Positions 38,332 through 53,981 of a DNA stretch of 64,000 nucleotides are shown piece by piece; within the stretch, counting starts at the first letter, position 1, and the number at the start of each line of letters is the position of its first letter. The stretch is taken from contig NC_079883.1 in NCBI RefSeq assembly GCF_029227915.1, positions 8,308,001 to 8,372,000 on the forward strand, written 5' to 3'. The translations under genes and the position numbers were made by a program. Below the pieces are notes generated by a model that was not told the DNA's origin, searched no databases, and saw only the letters and a list, made by a program, of their open reading frames with translations. The stretch comes from Hydractinia symbiolongicarpus. Its lineage: Eukaryota > Cnidaria > Hydrozoa > Anthoathecata > Hydractiniidae.

Positions 38332-38809
38332 TTAAGAAGTCGATGTAGTACGGATACACAAGACGGTCTAAAATGCACTATCGCGCCAAAGTTTTATTTC
38401 TCATATTGATTGACAGCTAAGGTTCAAAACAAACCATTTGATTGGTGCTAAGAAAGTAATTTCTGATTGGCTGCATAATGACATTACGCTCATTACTTTA
38501 ACATTTTTATAAAATCTGTGTTTTTTGGCTACGGGAAAACGGCTGTATCTTCTGATACACAAAAGCTTTTGACTTTTTTTTTTTTTAGTAAGTAGCAGAA
38601 GGTTTGGCGAATTCCAACGATGCCAAATTTATTGCCTTACTGAAACATTAAGACCACGAATTTTTAAAAAAACTACAGTTTTACTTAAAAAAATGTACAA
38701 AATGTTCGGAACATTTTGTAATGACGCAACTCTATTGGTTAATTAGGGTGTTTCCACGAGCAGTAGGTAATTTTATGGCCTCTTTTTAAAGCTGTCTGAA
38801 TTCTGTTAA

Positions 38810-39166
<357 letters not shown>

Positions 39167-39626
39167 GCGTTGTCATTGCTCAACAAAAACGGCTATTTTT
39201 ATAGCCACAAATCTTTTAAAACATTACTTTGTGCACGCTTCCAAATTACACAATGTGTAAAGTCTTGTCACAGTTACATTTATTGCTATACGATACTATG
39301 TCATATATGACACAAAAAAAATTTAGAAATACTTTGTAGGGTTAATTTGCCTGGGAGTGTTTCCGTGAAAAGCTGGGTTAAGTTAAATGTAAGCAATAAC
39401 ATGGATCAATGTACTTGTCTTTTCTGCAAGTACAGCTAATAATACGTATGAAAAGTGAAGCTAATCCACACACACATGGGGAAGTATTTTAAATGTAGGC
39501 TAGTGTTCTTAAGCACATTATTTAGAAGTTTTATTAACTTCGGTTAACTTGTAGTGACGCCAAGTAAATGTTTTTTTAAAGATGTGTGGTCTTAAAAAAG
39601 ACCGTTTGTGTTTGGTAGACGTTGGT

Positions 39627-40031
39627 TTACTTGCTGCTTGTGTATTTTGTGACGGCTTTTGTTCCTTCACTGACTGCGTGTTTTGCAAGTTCTCCAGGCA
39701 AGAGAAGACGTACTGCGGTTTGAATTTCACGAGAAGAGATGGTCGACTTTTTGTTTTGAAGAGCCAAACGCGAAGCTTCGGAAGCAATGCGCTCAAAGAT
39801 GTCGTTGACAAATGAGTTCATGATGCTCATAGCTTTGCTTGAAACTCCGACATCTGGGTGAACTTGTTTCAAAACATTGTAGATGTAAATAGCATAACTT
39901 TCCTTTCTCTTTCTCTTGCGTTTCTTTTCACCAGTTCCACCAATCTTTCCTCCTTTTTTGCCGGCTCTTTTTTCACCTTTCTTGGCTACTTTAGGTGCCT
40001 GTTTTCCTCCTTTAGCTGCTGCGTCAGACAT
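39627..40031 (-). CDS. H2B: Histone H2B (unit 7)
   Basis: Intact 134 aa. Stem-loop at 39588-39603. Confidence 0.98.
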   Translation of the reverse strand: MSDAAAKGGKQAPKVAKKGEKRAGKKGGKIGGTGEKKRKRKRKESYAIYIYNVLKQVHPDVGVSSKAMSIMNSFVNDIFERIASEASRLALQNKKSTISSREIQTAVRLLLPGELAKHAVSEGTKAVTKYTSSK

Positions 40032-40315
40032 GGTTAAAAATTTTTGCTACTTAACTTGTAAATAAGCATTAAACTGCAAGTCAAAACTTTTTGTTTATAA
40101 GTAAAAAAATCGGATCGAATTCGATCCGAAAACGCCGATACGCAATTTAATTGGTTAAAAAAAAAATCTTTTGTTTAATACTTAATTATGATTGGTTAAA
40201 AAAACATGATTTCGATCCTATTTTTATGATGAAAAAACGAGTAAAGTTTATTTCGTTAACACTTACGTTAAATATTCGTACGTTTTTGTATTAACTTACA
40301 AATCAAATCGCAGTT

Positions 40316-40696
40316 ATGTCTGGACGTGGAAAAGGTGGAAAAGCTAAGGCTAAAGCCAAGACAAGATCCTCAAGAGCTGGACTTCAATTTCCAGTCGGTA
40401 GAGTGCATAGATTCCTTCGTAGAGGGCACTATGCTAACCGAATTGGATCTGGAGCACCAGTTTACTTAGCAGCCGTCTTGGAATATTTATCTGCTGAGAT
40501 ATTGGAGTTGGCTGGTAACGCAGCAAGAGACAACAAAAAAGCTAGGATTATTCCAAGACATTTACAATTGGCTGTTCGTAATGATGAAGAATTAAACAAA
40601 CTTTTGAGCGGTGTAACCATTGCAGCTGGTGGTGTTTTGCCAAACATTCAAGCTGTCTTACTCCCAAAGAAGAACGACAAAGGACAGAAGAAGTAA
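40316..40696 (+). CDS. H2A: Histone H2A (unit 8)
   Basis: Intact, identical protein. Stem-loop at 40719-40734. Confidence 0.98.
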   Translation: MSGRGKGGKAKAKAKTRSSRAGLQFPVGRVHRFLRRGHYANRIGSGAPVYLAAVLEYLSAEILELAGNAARDNKKARIIPRHLQLAVRNDEELNKLLSGVTIAAGGVLPNIQAVLLPKKNDKGQKK

Positions 40697-40893
40697 ACCG
40701 CTACACTCAGAAAACAACGGCTATTTTTATAGCCACACATCTTTAAAAAAACATTGTTTTTTTCACAAAACTATAACCTTAAAGTCTAATAGATAATCCA
40801 TGCATACGCCTTGTCCTAAGTAACTCAAAGAAATTAAATAAAAAAATTTGATCACAACGTCAAAATAAATTGCACGTATTTGCACCTACTAAT

Positions 40894-41012
40894 GTCTACG
40901 GCCATACCACGATGAACACACCCGTTCTCGTCTGATCACGGAAGTTAAGCATCGTCGGGCCGGGATAGTACTTGGATGGGGGACCGCCTGGGAACTCCCG
41001 GTGTCGTAGGCT
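40894..41012 (+). rRNA. 5S rRNA: 5S rRNA (unit 8)
   Basis: 119 nt, same as the first copy by eye. Confidence 0.96.
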
Positions 41013-41341
41013 TTTCATTTTCATTTGCTGTGATATATTTCTTGTTATAACAATTAAGGAACGTGGCGGTTGTTGAAAGTGTTTCCTATGACATTTTCCT
41101 ACGACATTTTCAGGTGATAGTACGAGAAAAAAGAGCTTTCAAATGCATACAAACTCGATCTATTGCCGATCATCCAATAACCCTGACGGAATGGCAAATA
41201 AAATAAAATTCCGCCGCCTTCCGAGGACTTATATCGCAATCACGTTTCGTAACAGCCAAGCGAGGTTTTACCTTAGCGTTTAAGTCACCACCGACATTTG
41301 GCCGCGCAACTTTTCTAAGCTCATTCATTTTGACTTAAGGA

Positions 41342-41505
41342 GGGGGCGAGCGCGGACGCAGGCCCCCACTACCAGAAATTGTACGGTCGAGTTACTGACG
41401 TTTGCAGTAATCGCAGAGGTCAGCCCAAGCGTAGTGCAATGCAAGAGCCTCACTCTGGAAGAAAACCCTCATTGATCAGTCTTTACTTCCCCGTCAGGTA
41501 AGTAT
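41342..41505 (-). ncRNA. U1: U1 snRNA (unit 8)
   Basis: 5' end at 41505; same as the first copy by eye. Confidence 0.95.
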
Positions 41506-41694
41506 GAGTTGGAACTGCACCGTAGCATGAGGGTACCCTTCAAAGTTTGTTAATGCTTGTGGCTTGAGTGTGTTATAAACTGCCGTGTCGCGGGGCATAG
41601 GCTGTATTCTCCCCCAGTGTACGCGTTTTGTTCCCGCCGTAGACTATGCAGAGTGCCGTCGGAAAGAGGACTGCTATTATTCTTTTATTGCTTA

Positions 41695-41882
41695 TGTGGG
41701 CCGCCATCGGTAATAGTGCAACACCAAGGCAACCCGTGGTCACGGCGTGAATGAATCCACCTCCATGACCCAAGGCCAAAAATCAGATTAATATACTGAC
41801 CATTCAGAGAATGGCCTACCAGATATTAAACTGATAAGAACAGATACTACACTTGATCTTAGCCATTAGGCCGAGAAGCGAT
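41695..41882 (-). ncRNA. U2: U2 snRNA (unit 8)
   Basis: 5' end at 41882; same as the first copy by eye. Confidence 0.95.
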
Positions 41883-42204
41883 AAAGAACAAGCGTTGCCA
41901 TGATAGGCATCGTCCACACACCGTAACTGCTTGTGGAGCATGTCACGTTACTGTAAAGCTTACAACTGTCACCGCGTACGGATGGACGGCGACATAGTAA
42001 AAATCACGGCTGTTGATTTAGCCGTAGGATGGAGAGCGACTGTAGCGAGTGGATGGTAACTTACATGAATGCTAACAAAGGCGACGATACTAAGTGCGTG
42101 ATATTACTTTCCAATATGTCTGCGTACATTCCGTTTATCAACGCATTACGCCAGAACGTGCGCGCGCGTTACACAGTAGACCATGCAGCCGAAATGCGAC
42201 AGTG

Positions 42205-42277
42205 CGACCCTGCCAGGAGTCGAACCTGGAATCCCCTGATTCGTAGTCAGATGCCTTATCCATTGGGCCACAGGGCC
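42205..42277 (-). tRNA. tRNA-Arg(ACG): tRNA-Arg(ACG) (unit 8)
   Basis: Standard 73-nt copy. Confidence 0.96.
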
Positions 42278-42856
42278 ATGCTTATGACTTCGCCCCATCG
42301 TCATTTTGGCTTGCGCATTCGTTTTACTTACGACAGAATTCTTCGTGTTTGTAGCCATGAAAGAAAGGGACTTCTGTGAGTGAATTTTTTTACTGTGGTC
42401 TAATAAAAAAGTCGAAACGCAGTGCCCAATATATGAATTGCTCCTAATAGCCGGAAACAGGCCGTGTCGATGATGTAGGCCGACATACGCAACGCAAACC
42501 AAAGAACGCTTTATGAAAATCCTAACACGAGCGCGGAAGAAGCCCAAATTAACAGACTAGATGTAATGCTGAAGACCTCAAACTCCAGCAGCTTCTCTTG
42601 CAGACTATTGCGTCGTACTACAAATAAAAATTAACATGCTTTCGCATAGTCGCGGCACCCAAAACGGACATTATACGATGTACAGAAACACACATTTCTG
42701 TTTTCGCGCCAAATCAATTCCCGGGAGTGGTACTTTTACGTCCGCATACTTCGCACCGTCTTAAATTATATCTCATTTACACGGTAATGTTTAGTATACT
42801 TCTACTGTGATAACAAGCATCGTTTATCGTTGGATTGTTGTAAGAAAACATTAAAA

Positions 42857-43408
42857 ATGAGTGAAGCAGCTTCTCCAAAGAAAATCGCACCCAAGAAGAA
42901 ACCTGCTGCAAAGAAGACAGCTGATCACCCTAAATATGTGGACATGATCAAGGCTGCTATCGCTACCCTAAAGGAACGCGGTGGTTCATCTCGCCAAGCT
43001 ATTACAAAATATATTCATGCAAATTACAAAGTTGCTGAAAACTCAGATCATCATCTGAAAATGGCTCTTAAACGAGGAGTAACATCAGGCGATTTGATTC
43101 AAACTAAAGGCACTGGTGCTTCTGGATCATTCAAGCTAGGTCAGGTAAAAAAAGAAAAACCTAAGAAAAAGGCCGCAGCAAAAAAGCCAACGGCAAAGAA
43201 GCCTACTGCAAAGAAAAGTACACCAAAAAAGAAGCCAGCAAAGAAGAGCACGCCAAAGAAAGCAGCAAAGAAGCCTGCCACAAAGAAAGCCTCGGCTAAG
43301 AAACCAGCAGCTAAGAAACCCACAAAGAAGCCTGTTGCTAAAAAACCTGCAGCAAAGAAGGTCAAAAAGACTCCCAAAAAGGCAGCAAAGAAGACCGCAA
43401 AAAAATAA
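42857..43408 (+). CDS. H1: Linker histone H1 (unit 8)
   Basis: 183 aa, identical. Stem-loop at 43441-43456. Confidence 0.96.
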   Translation: MSEAASPKKIAPKKKPAAKKTADHPKYVDMIKAAIATLKERGGSSRQAITKYIHANYKVAENSDHHLKMALKRGVTSGDLIQTKGTGASGSFKLGQVKKEKPKKKAAAKKPTAKKPTAKKSTPKKKPAKKSTPKKAAKKPATKKASAKKPAAKKPTKKPVAKKPAAKKVKKTPKKAAKKTAKK

Positions 43409-43769
43409 TTTGTGTGTATCTGGCTATTACATTAACAAACGGCTATTTTTATAGCCACACATTTACAAAAAAACATTATCTTGGTACAAAGTTAAACTTG
43501 TTTAAGTCACTTAAACAGTTAAAAAAGAGTAAATTTAAGATTAGATTCCCTAAGTTTAAGTATTTTCGTTTTTAAATTTCTTATTTTCTTGCTTTTACTT
43601 TTCTTGCCCTTCATATTTTTAACATTGTCAAACTTTATGTAGCATAAAATTTTTATGTAGCATAAAATTTAAACAGAAAGCAGGACAAAGTTTGATATAA
43701 AAAGCTAGCCGTAATATTTTTTATGGATGTGTGGCTATAAAAATAGCCGTTTTTTGTTTGGTAAGATGC

Positions 43770-44183
<414 letters not shown>

Positions 44184-44661
44184 TTAAGAAGTCGATGTAG
44201 TACGGATACACAAGACGGTCTAAAATGCACTATCGCGCCAAAGTTTTATTTCTCATATTGATTGACAGCTAAGGTTCAAAACAAACCATTTGATTGGTGC
44301 TAAGAAAGTAATTTCTGATTGGCTGCATAATGACATTACGCTCATTACTTTAACATTTTTATAAAATCTGTGTTTTTTGGCTACGGGAAAACGGCTGTAT
44401 CTTCTGATACACAAAAGCTTTTGACTTTTTTTTTTTTTAGTAAGTAGCAGAAGGTTTGGCGAATTCCAACGATGCCAAATTTATTGCCTTACTGAAACAT
44501 TAAGACCACGAATTTTTAAAAAAACTACAGTTTTACTTAAAAAAATGTACAAAATGTTCGGAACATTTTGTAATGACGCAACTCTATTGGTTAATTAGGG
44601 TGTTTCCACGAGCAGTAGGTAATTTTATGGCCTCTTTTTAAAGCTGTCTGAATTCTGTTAA

Positions 44662-45018
<357 letters not shown>

Positions 45019-45478
45019 GCGTTGTCATTGCTCAACAAAAACGGCTATTTTTATAGCCACAAATCTTTTAAAACATTACTTTGTGCACGCTTCCAAATTA
45101 CACAATGTGTAAAGTCTTGTCACAGTTACATTTATTGCTATACGATACTATGTCATATATGACACAAAAAAAATTTAGAAATACTTTGTAGGGTTAATTT
45201 GCCTGGGAGTGTTTCCGTGAAAAGCTGGGTTAAGTTAAATGTAAGCAATAACATGGATCAATGTACTTGTCTTTTCTGCAAGTACAGCTAATAATACGTA
45301 TGAAAAGTGAAGCTAATCCACACACACATGGGGAAGTATTTTAAATGTAGGCTAGTGTTCTTAAGCACATTATTTAGAAGTTTTATTAACTTCGGTTAAC
45401 TTGTAGTGACGCCAAGTAAATGTTTTTTTAAAGATGTGTGGTCTTAAAAAAGACCGTTTGTGTTTGGTAGACGTTGGT

Positions 45479-45883
45479 TTACTTGCTGCTTGTGTATTTT
45501 GTGACGGCTTTTGTTCCTTCACTGACTGCGTGTTTTGCAAGTTCTCCAGGCAAGAGAAGACGTACTGCGGTTTGAATTTCACGAGAAGAGATGGTCGACT
45601 TTTTGTTTTGAAGAGCCAAACGCGAAGCTTCGGAAGCAATGCGCTCAAAGATGTCGTTGACAAATGAGTTCATGATGCTCATAGCTTTGCTTGAAACTCC
45701 GACATCTGGGTGAACTTGTTTCAAAACATTGTAGATGTAAATAGCATAACTTTCCTTTCTCTTTCTCTTGCGTTTCTTTTCACCAGTTCCACCAATCTTT
45801 CCTCCTTTTTTGCCGGCTCTTTTTTCACCTTTCTTGGCTACTTTAGGTGCCTGTTTTCCTCCTTTAGCTGCTGCGTCAGACAT
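45479..45883 (-). CDS. H2B: Histone H2B (unit 8)
   Basis: Intact 134 aa. Stem-loop at 45440-45455. Confidence 0.98.
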   Translation of the reverse strand: MSDAAAKGGKQAPKVAKKGEKRAGKKGGKIGGTGEKKRKRKRKESYAIYIYNVLKQVHPDVGVSSKAMSIMNSFVNDIFERIASEASRLALQNKKSTISSREIQTAVRLLLPGELAKHAVSEGTKAVTKYTSSK

Positions 45884-46167
45884 GGTTAAAAATTTTTGCT
45901 ACTTAACTTGTAAATAAGCATTAAACTGCAAGTCAAAACTTTTTGTTTATAAGTAAAAAAATCGGATCGAATTCGATCCGAAAACGCCGATACGCAATTT
46001 AATTGGTTAAAAAAAAAATCTTTTGTTTAATACTTAATTATGATTGGTTAAAAAAACATGATTTCGATCCTATTTTTATGATGAAAAAACGAGTAAAGTT
46101 TATTTCGTTAACACTTACGTTAAATATTCGTACGTTTTTGTATTAACTTACAAATCAAATCGCAGTT

Positions 46168-46548
46168 ATGTCTGGACGTGGAAAAGGTGGAAAAGCTAAG
46201 GCTAAAGCCAAGACAAGATCCTCAAGAGCTGGACTTCAATTTCCAGTCGGTAGAGTGCATAGATTCCTTCGTAGAGGGCACTATGCTAACCGAATTGGAT
46301 CTGGAGCACCAGTTTACTTAGCAGCCGTCTTGGAATATTTATCTGCTGAGATATTGGAGTTGGCTGGTAACGCAGCAAGAGACAACAAAAAAGCTAGGAT
46401 TATTCCAAGACATTTACAATTGGCTGTTCGTAATGATGAAGAATTAAACAAACTTTTGAGCGGTGTAACCATTGCAGCTGGTGGTGTTTTGCCAAACATT
46501 CAAGCTGTCTTACTCCCAAAGAAGAACGACAAAGGACAGAAGAAGTAA
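46168..46548 (+). CDS. H2A: Histone H2A (unit 9)
   Basis: Intact, identical protein. Stem-loop at 46571-46586. Confidence 0.98.
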   Translation: MSGRGKGGKAKAKAKTRSSRAGLQFPVGRVHRFLRRGHYANRIGSGAPVYLAAVLEYLSAEILELAGNAARDNKKARIIPRHLQLAVRNDEELNKLLSGVTIAAGGVLPNIQAVLLPKKNDKGQKK

Positions 46549-46745
46549 ACCGCTACACTCAGAAAACAACGGCTATTTTTATAGCCACACATCTTTAAAA
46601 AAACATTGTTTTTTTCACAAAACTATAACCTTAAAGTCTAATAGATAATCCATGCATACGCCTTGTCCTAAGTAACTCAAAGAAATTAAATAAAAAAATT
46701 TGATCACAACGTCAAAATAAATTGCACGTATTTGCACCTACTAAT

Positions 46746-46864
46746 GTCTACGGCCATACCACGATGAACACACCCGTTCTCGTCTGATCACGGAAGTTAA
46801 GCATCGTCGGGCCGGGATAGTACTTGGATGGGGGACCGCCTGGGAACTCCCGGTGTCGTAGGCT
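46746..46864 (+). rRNA. 5S rRNA: 5S rRNA (unit 9)
   Basis: 119 nt, same as the first copy by eye. Confidence 0.96.
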
Positions 46865-47193
46865 TTTCATTTTCATTTGCTGTGATATATTTCTTGTTAT
46901 AACAATTAAGGAACGTGGCGGTTGTTGAAAGTGTTTCCTATGACATTTTCCTACGACATTTTCAGGTGATAGTACGAGAAAAAAGAGCTTTCAAATGCAT
47001 ACAAACTCGATCTATTGCCGATCATCCAATAACCCTGACGGAATGGCAAATAAAATAAAATTCCGCCGCCTTCCGAGGACTTATATCGCAATCACGTTTC
47101 GTAACAGCCAAGCGAGGTTTTACCTTAGCGTTTAAGTCACCACCGACATTTGGCCGCGCAACTTTTCTAAGCTCATTCATTTTGACTTAAGGA

Positions 47194-47357
47194 GGGGGCG
47201 AGCGCGGACGCAGGCCCCCACTACCAGAAATTGTACGGTCGAGTTACTGACGTTTGCAGTAATCGCAGAGGTCAGCCCAAGCGTAGTGCAATGCAAGAGC
47301 CTCACTCTGGAAGAAAACCCTCATTGATCAGTCTTTACTTCCCCGTCAGGTAAGTAT
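47194..47357 (-). ncRNA. U1: U1 snRNA (unit 9)
   Basis: 5' end at 47357; same as the first copy by eye. Confidence 0.95.
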
Positions 47358-47546
47358 GAGTTGGAACTGCACCGTAGCATGAGGGTACCCTTCAAAGTTT
47401 GTTAATGCTTGTGGCTTGAGTGTGTTATAAACTGCCGTGTCGCGGGGCATAGGCTGTATTCTCCCCCAGTGTACGCGTTTTGTTCCCGCCGTAGACTATG
47501 CAGAGTGCCGTCGGAAAGAGGACTGCTATTATTCTTTTATTGCTTA

Positions 47547-47734
47547 TGTGGGCCGCCATCGGTAATAGTGCAACACCAAGGCAACCCGTGGTCACGGCGT
47601 GAATGAATCCACCTCCATGACCCAAGGCCAAAAATCAGATTAATATACTGACCATTCAGAGAATGGCCTACCAGATATTAAACTGATAAGAACAGATACT
47701 ACACTTGATCTTAGCCATTAGGCCGAGAAGCGAT
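47547..47734 (-). ncRNA. U2: U2 snRNA (unit 9)
   Basis: 5' end at 47734; same as the first copy by eye. Confidence 0.95.
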
Positions 47735-48056
47735 AAAGAACAAGCGTTGCCATGATAGGCATCGTCCACACACCGTAACTGCTTGTGGAGCATGTCACGT
47801 TACTGTAAAGCTTACAACTGTCACCGCGTACGGATGGACGGCGACATAGTAAAAATCACGGCTGTTGATTTAGCCGTAGGATGGAGAGCGACTGTAGCGA
47901 GTGGATGGTAACTTACATGAATGCTAACAAAGGCGACGATACTAAGTGCGTGATATTACTTTCCAATATGTCTGCGTACATTCCGTTTATCAACGCATTA
48001 CGCCAGAACGTGCGCGCGCGTTACACAGTAGACCATGCAGCCGAAATGCGACAGTG

Positions 48057-48129
48057 CGACCCTGCCAGGAGTCGAACCTGGAATCCCCTGATTCGTAGTC
48101 AGATGCCTTATCCATTGGGCCACAGGGCC
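48057..48129 (-). tRNA. tRNA-Arg(ACG): tRNA-Arg(ACG) (unit 9)
   Basis: Standard 73-nt copy. Confidence 0.96.
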
Positions 48130-48708
48130 ATGCTTATGACTTCGCCCCATCGTCATTTTGGCTTGCGCATTCGTTTTACTTACGACAGAATTCTTCGTGT
48201 TTGTAGCCATGAAAGAAAGGGACTTCTGTGAGTGAATTTTTTTACTGTGGTCTAATAAAAAAGTCGAAACGCAGTGCCCAATATATGAATTGCTCCTAAT
48301 AGCCGGAAACAGGCCGTGTCGATGATGTAGGCCGACATACGCAACGCAAACCAAAGAACGCTTTATGAAAATCCTAACACGAGCGCGGAAGAAGCCCAAA
48401 TTAACAGACTAGATGTAATGCTGAAGACCTCAAACTCCAGCAGCTTCTCTTGCAGACTATTGCGTCGTACTACAAATAAAAATTAACATGCTTTCGCATA
48501 GTCGCGGCACCCAAAACGGACATTATACGATGTACAGAAACACACATTTCTGTTTTCGCGCCAAATCAATTCCCGGGAGTGGTACTTTTACGTCCGCATA
48601 CTTCGCACCGTCTTAAATTATATCTCATTTACACGGTAATGTTTAGTATACTTCTACTGTGATAACAAGCATCGTTTATCGTTGGATTGTTGTAAGAAAA
48701 CATTAAAA

Positions 48709-49260
48709 ATGAGTGAAGCAGCTTCTCCAAAGAAAATCGCACCCAAGAAGAAACCTGCTGCAAAGAAGACAGCTGATCACCCTAAATATGTGGACATGAT
48801 CAAGGCTGCTATCGCTACCCTAAAGGAACGCGGTGGTTCATCTCGCCAAGCTATTACAAAATATATTCATGCAAATTACAAAGTTGCTGAAAACTCAGAT
48901 CATCATCTGAAAATGGCTCTTAAACGAGGAGTAACATCAGGCGATTTGATTCAAACTAAAGGCACTGGTGCTTCTGGATCATTCAAGCTAGGTCAGGTAA
49001 AAAAAGAAAAACCTAAGAAAAAGGCCGCAGCAAAAAAGCCAACGGCAAAGAAGCCTACTGCAAAGAAAAGTACACCAAAAAAGAAGCCAGCAAAGAAGAG
49101 CACGCCAAAGAAAGCAGCAAAGAAGCCTGCCACAAAGAAAGCCTCGGCTAAGAAACCAGCAGCTAAGAAACCCACAAAGAAGCCTGTTGCTAAAAAACCT
49201 GCAGCAAAGAAGGTCAAAAAGACTCCCAAAAAGGCAGCAAAGAAGACCGCAAAAAAATAA
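48709..49260 (+). CDS. H1: Linker histone H1 (unit 9)
   Basis: 183 aa, identical. Stem-loop at 49293-49308. Confidence 0.96.
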   Translation: MSEAASPKKIAPKKKPAAKKTADHPKYVDMIKAAIATLKERGGSSRQAITKYIHANYKVAENSDHHLKMALKRGVTSGDLIQTKGTGASGSFKLGQVKKEKPKKKAAAKKPTAKKPTAKKSTPKKKPAKKSTPKKAAKKPATKKASAKKPAAKKPTKKPVAKKPAAKKVKKTPKKAAKKTAKK

Positions 49261-49621
49261 TTTGTGTGTATCTGGCTATTACATTAACAAACGGCTATTT
49301 TTATAGCCACACATTTACAAAAAAACATTATCTTGGTACAAAGTTAAACTTGTTTAAGTCACTTAAACAGTTAAAAAAGAGTAAATTTAAGATTAGATTC
49401 CCTAAGTTTAAGTATTTTCGTTTTTAAATTTCTTATTTTCTTGCTTTTACTTTTCTTGCCCTTCATATTTTTAACATTGTCAAACTTTATGTAGCATAAA
49501 ATTTTTATGTAGCATAAAATTTAAACAGAAAGCAGGACAAAGTTTGATATAAAAAGCTAGCCGTAATATTTTTTATGGATGTGTGGCTATAAAAATAGCC
49601 GTTTTTTGTTTGGTAAGATGC

Positions 49622-50035
<414 letters not shown>

Positions 50036-50513
50036 TTAAGAAGTCGATGTAGTACGGATACACAAGACGGTCTAAAATGCACTATCGCGCCAAAGTTTTA
50101 TTTCTCATATTGATTGACAGCTAAGGTTCAAAACAAACCATTTGATTGGTGCTAAGAAAGTAATTTCTGATTGGCTGCATAATGACATTACGCTCATTAC
50201 TTTAACATTTTTATAAAATCTGTGTTTTTTGGCTACGGGAAAACGGCTGTATCTTCTGATACACAAAAGCTTTTGACTTTTTTTTTTTTTAGTAAGTAGC
50301 AGAAGGTTTGGCGAATTCCAACGATGCCAAATTTATTGCCTTACTGAAACATTAAGACCACGAATTTTTAAAAAAACTACAGTTTTACTTAAAAAAATGT
50401 ACAAAATGTTCGGAACATTTTGTAATGACGCAACTCTATTGGTTAATTAGGGTGTTTCCACGAGCAGTAGGTAATTTTATGGCCTCTTTTTAAAGCTGTC
50501 TGAATTCTGTTAA

Positions 50514-50870
<357 letters not shown>

Positions 50871-51330
50871 GCGTTGTCATTGCTCAACAAAAACGGCTAT
50901 TTTTATAGCCACAAATCTTTTAAAACATTACTTTGTGCACGCTTCCAAATTACACAATGTGTAAAGTCTTGTCACAGTTACATTTATTGCTATACGATAC
51001 TATGTCATATATGACACAAAAAAAATTTAGAAATACTTTGTAGGGTTAATTTGCCTGGGAGTGTTTCCGTGAAAAGCTGGGTTAAGTTAAATGTAAGCAA
51101 TAACATGGATCAATGTACTTGTCTTTTCTGCAAGTACAGCTAATAATACGTATGAAAAGTGAAGCTAATCCACACACACATGGGGAAGTATTTTAAATGT
51201 AGGCTAGTGTTCTTAAGCACATTATTTAGAAGTTTTATTAACTTCGGTTAACTTGTAGTGACGCCAAGTAAATGTTTTTTTAAAGATGTGTGGTCTTAAA
51301 AAAGACCGTTTGTGTTTGGTAGACGTTGGT

Positions 51331-51735
51331 TTACTTGCTGCTTGTGTATTTTGTGACGGCTTTTGTTCCTTCACTGACTGCGTGTTTTGCAAGTTCTCCA
51401 GGCAAGAGAAGACGTACTGCGGTTTGAATTTCACGAGAAGAGATGGTCGACTTTTTGTTTTGAAGAGCCAAACGCGAAGCTTCGGAAGCAATGCGCTCAA
51501 AGATGTCGTTGACAAATGAGTTCATGATGCTCATAGCTTTGCTTGAAACTCCGACATCTGGGTGAACTTGTTTCAAAACATTGTAGATGTAAATAGCATA
51601 ACTTTCCTTTCTCTTTCTCTTGCGTTTCTTTTCACCAGTTCCACCAATCTTTCCTCCTTTTTTGCCGGCTCTTTTTTCACCTTTCTTGGCTACTTTAGGT
51701 GCCTGTTTTCCTCCTTTAGCTGCTGCGTCAGACAT
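51331..51735 (-). CDS. H2B: Histone H2B (unit 9)
   Basis: Intact 134 aa. Stem-loop at 51292-51307. Confidence 0.98.
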   Translation of the reverse strand: MSDAAAKGGKQAPKVAKKGEKRAGKKGGKIGGTGEKKRKRKRKESYAIYIYNVLKQVHPDVGVSSKAMSIMNSFVNDIFERIASEASRLALQNKKSTISSREIQTAVRLLLPGELAKHAVSEGTKAVTKYTSSK

Positions 51736-52019
51736 GGTTAAAAATTTTTGCTACTTAACTTGTAAATAAGCATTAAACTGCAAGTCAAAACTTTTTGTTT
51801 ATAAGTAAAAAAATCGGATCGAATTCGATCCGAAAACGCCGATACGCAATTTAATTGGTTAAAAAAAAAATCTTTTGTTTAATACTTAATTATGATTGGT
51901 TAAAAAAACATGATTTCGATCCTATTTTTATGATGAAAAAACGAGTAAAGTTTATTTCGTTAACACTTACGTTAAATATTCGTACGTTTTTGTATTAACT
52001 TACAAATCAAATCGCAGTT

Positions 52020-52400
52020 ATGTCTGGACGTGGAAAAGGTGGAAAAGCTAAGGCTAAAGCCAAGACAAGATCCTCAAGAGCTGGACTTCAATTTCCAGTC
52101 GGTAGAGTGCATAGATTCCTTCGTAGAGGGCACTATGCTAACCGAATTGGATCTGGAGCACCAGTTTACTTAGCAGCCGTCTTGGAATATTTATCTGCTG
52201 AGATATTGGAGTTGGCTGGTAACGCAGCAAGAGACAACAAAAAAGCTAGGATTATTCCAAGACATTTACAATTGGCTGTTCGTAATGATGAAGAATTAAA
52301 CAAACTTTTGAGCGGTGTAACCATTGCAGCTGGTGGTGTTTTGCCAAACATTCAAGCTGTCTTACTCCCAAAGAAGAACGACAAAGGACAGAAGAAGTAA
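52020..52400 (+). CDS. H2A: Histone H2A (unit 10)
   Basis: Intact, identical protein. Stem-loop at 52423-52438. Confidence 0.98.
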   Translation: MSGRGKGGKAKAKAKTRSSRAGLQFPVGRVHRFLRRGHYANRIGSGAPVYLAAVLEYLSAEILELAGNAARDNKKARIIPRHLQLAVRNDEELNKLLSGVTIAAGGVLPNIQAVLLPKKNDKGQKK

Positions 52401-52597
52401 ACCGCTACACTCAGAAAACAACGGCTATTTTTATAGCCACACATCTTTAAAAAAACATTGTTTTTTTCACAAAACTATAACCTTAAAGTCTAATAGATAA
52501 TCCATGCATACGCCTTGTCCTAAGTAACTCAAAGAAATTAAATAAAAAAATTTGATCACAACGTCAAAATAAATTGCACGTATTTGCACCTACTAAT

Positions 52598-52716
52598 GTC
52601 TACGGCCATACCACGATGAACACACCCGTTCTCGTCTGATCACGGAAGTTAAGCATCGTCGGGCCGGGATAGTACTTGGATGGGGGACCGCCTGGGAACT
52701 CCCGGTGTCGTAGGCT
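52598..52716 (+). rRNA. 5S rRNA: 5S rRNA (unit 10)
   Basis: 119 nt, unchanged. A single A to T substitution lies downstream at 52751. Confidence 0.96.
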
Positions 52717-53045
52717 TTTCATTTTCATTTGCTGTGATATATTTCTTGTTTTAACAATTAAGGAACGTGGCGGTTGTTGAAAGTGTTTCCTATGACATTT
52801 TCCTACGACATTTTCAGGTGATAGTACGAGAAAAAAGAGCTTTCAAATGCATACAAACTCGATCTATTGCCGATCATCCAATAACCCTGACGGAATGGCA
52901 AATAAAATAAAATTCCGCCGCCTTCCGAGGACTTATATCGCAATCACGTTTCGTAACAGCCAAGCGAGGTTTTACCTTAGCGTTTAAGTCACCACCGACA
53001 TTTGGCCGCGCAACTTTTCTAAGCTCATTCATTTTGACTTAAGGA

Positions 53046-53209
53046 GGGGGCGAGCGCGGACGCAGGCCCCCACTACCAGAAATTGTACGGTCGAGTTACT
53101 GACGTTTGCAGTAATCGCAGAGGTCAGCCCAAGCGTAGTGCAATGCAAGAGCCTCACTCTGGAAGAAAACCCTCATTGATCAGTCTTTACTTCCCCGTCA
53201 GGTAAGTAT
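53046..53209 (-). ncRNA. U1: U1 snRNA (unit 10)
   Basis: 5' end at 53209; same as the first copy by eye. Confidence 0.95.
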
Positions 53210-53398
53210 GAGTTGGAACTGCACCGTAGCATGAGGGTACCCTTCAAAGTTTGTTAATGCTTGTGGCTTGAGTGTGTTATAAACTGCCGTGTCGCGGGGC
53301 ATAGGCTGTATTCTCCCCCAGTGTACGCGTTTTGTTCCCGCCGTAGACTATGCAGAGTGCCGTCGGAAAGAGGACTGCTATTATTCTTTTATTGCTTA

Positions 53399-53586
53399 TG
53401 TGGGCCGCCATCGGTAATAGTGCAACACCAAGGCAACCCGTGGTCACGGCGTGAATGAATCCACCTCCATGACCCAAGGCCAAAAATCAGATTAATATAC
53501 TGACCATTCAGAGAATGGCCTACCAGATATTAAACTGATAAGAACAGATACTACACTTGATCTTAGCCATTAGGCCGAGAAGCGAT
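53399..53586 (-). ncRNA. U2: U2 snRNA (unit 10)
   Basis: 5' end at 53586; same as the first copy by eye. Confidence 0.95.
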
Positions 53587-53908
53587 AAAGAACAAGCGTT
53601 GCCATGATAGGCATCGTCCACACACCGTAACTGCTTGTGGAGCATGTCACGTTACTGTAAAGCTTACAACTGTCACCGCGTACGGATGGACGGCGACATA
53701 GTAAAAATCACGGCTGTTGATTTAGCCGTAGGATGGAGAGCGACTGTAGCGAGTGGATGGTAACTTACATGAATGCTAACAAAGGCGACGATACTAAGTG
53801 CGTGATATTACTTTCCAATATGTCTGCGTACATTCCGTTTATCAACGCATTACGCCAGAACGTGCGCGCGCGTTACACAGTAGACCATGCAGCCGAAATG
53901 CGACAGTG

Positions 53909-53981
53909 CGACCCTGCCAGGAGTCGAACCTGGAATCCCCTGATTCGTAGTCAGATGCCTTATCCATTGGGCCACAGGGCC
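53909..53981 (-). tRNA. tRNA-Arg(ACG): tRNA-Arg(ACG) (unit 10)
   Basis: Standard 73-nt copy. Confidence 0.96.
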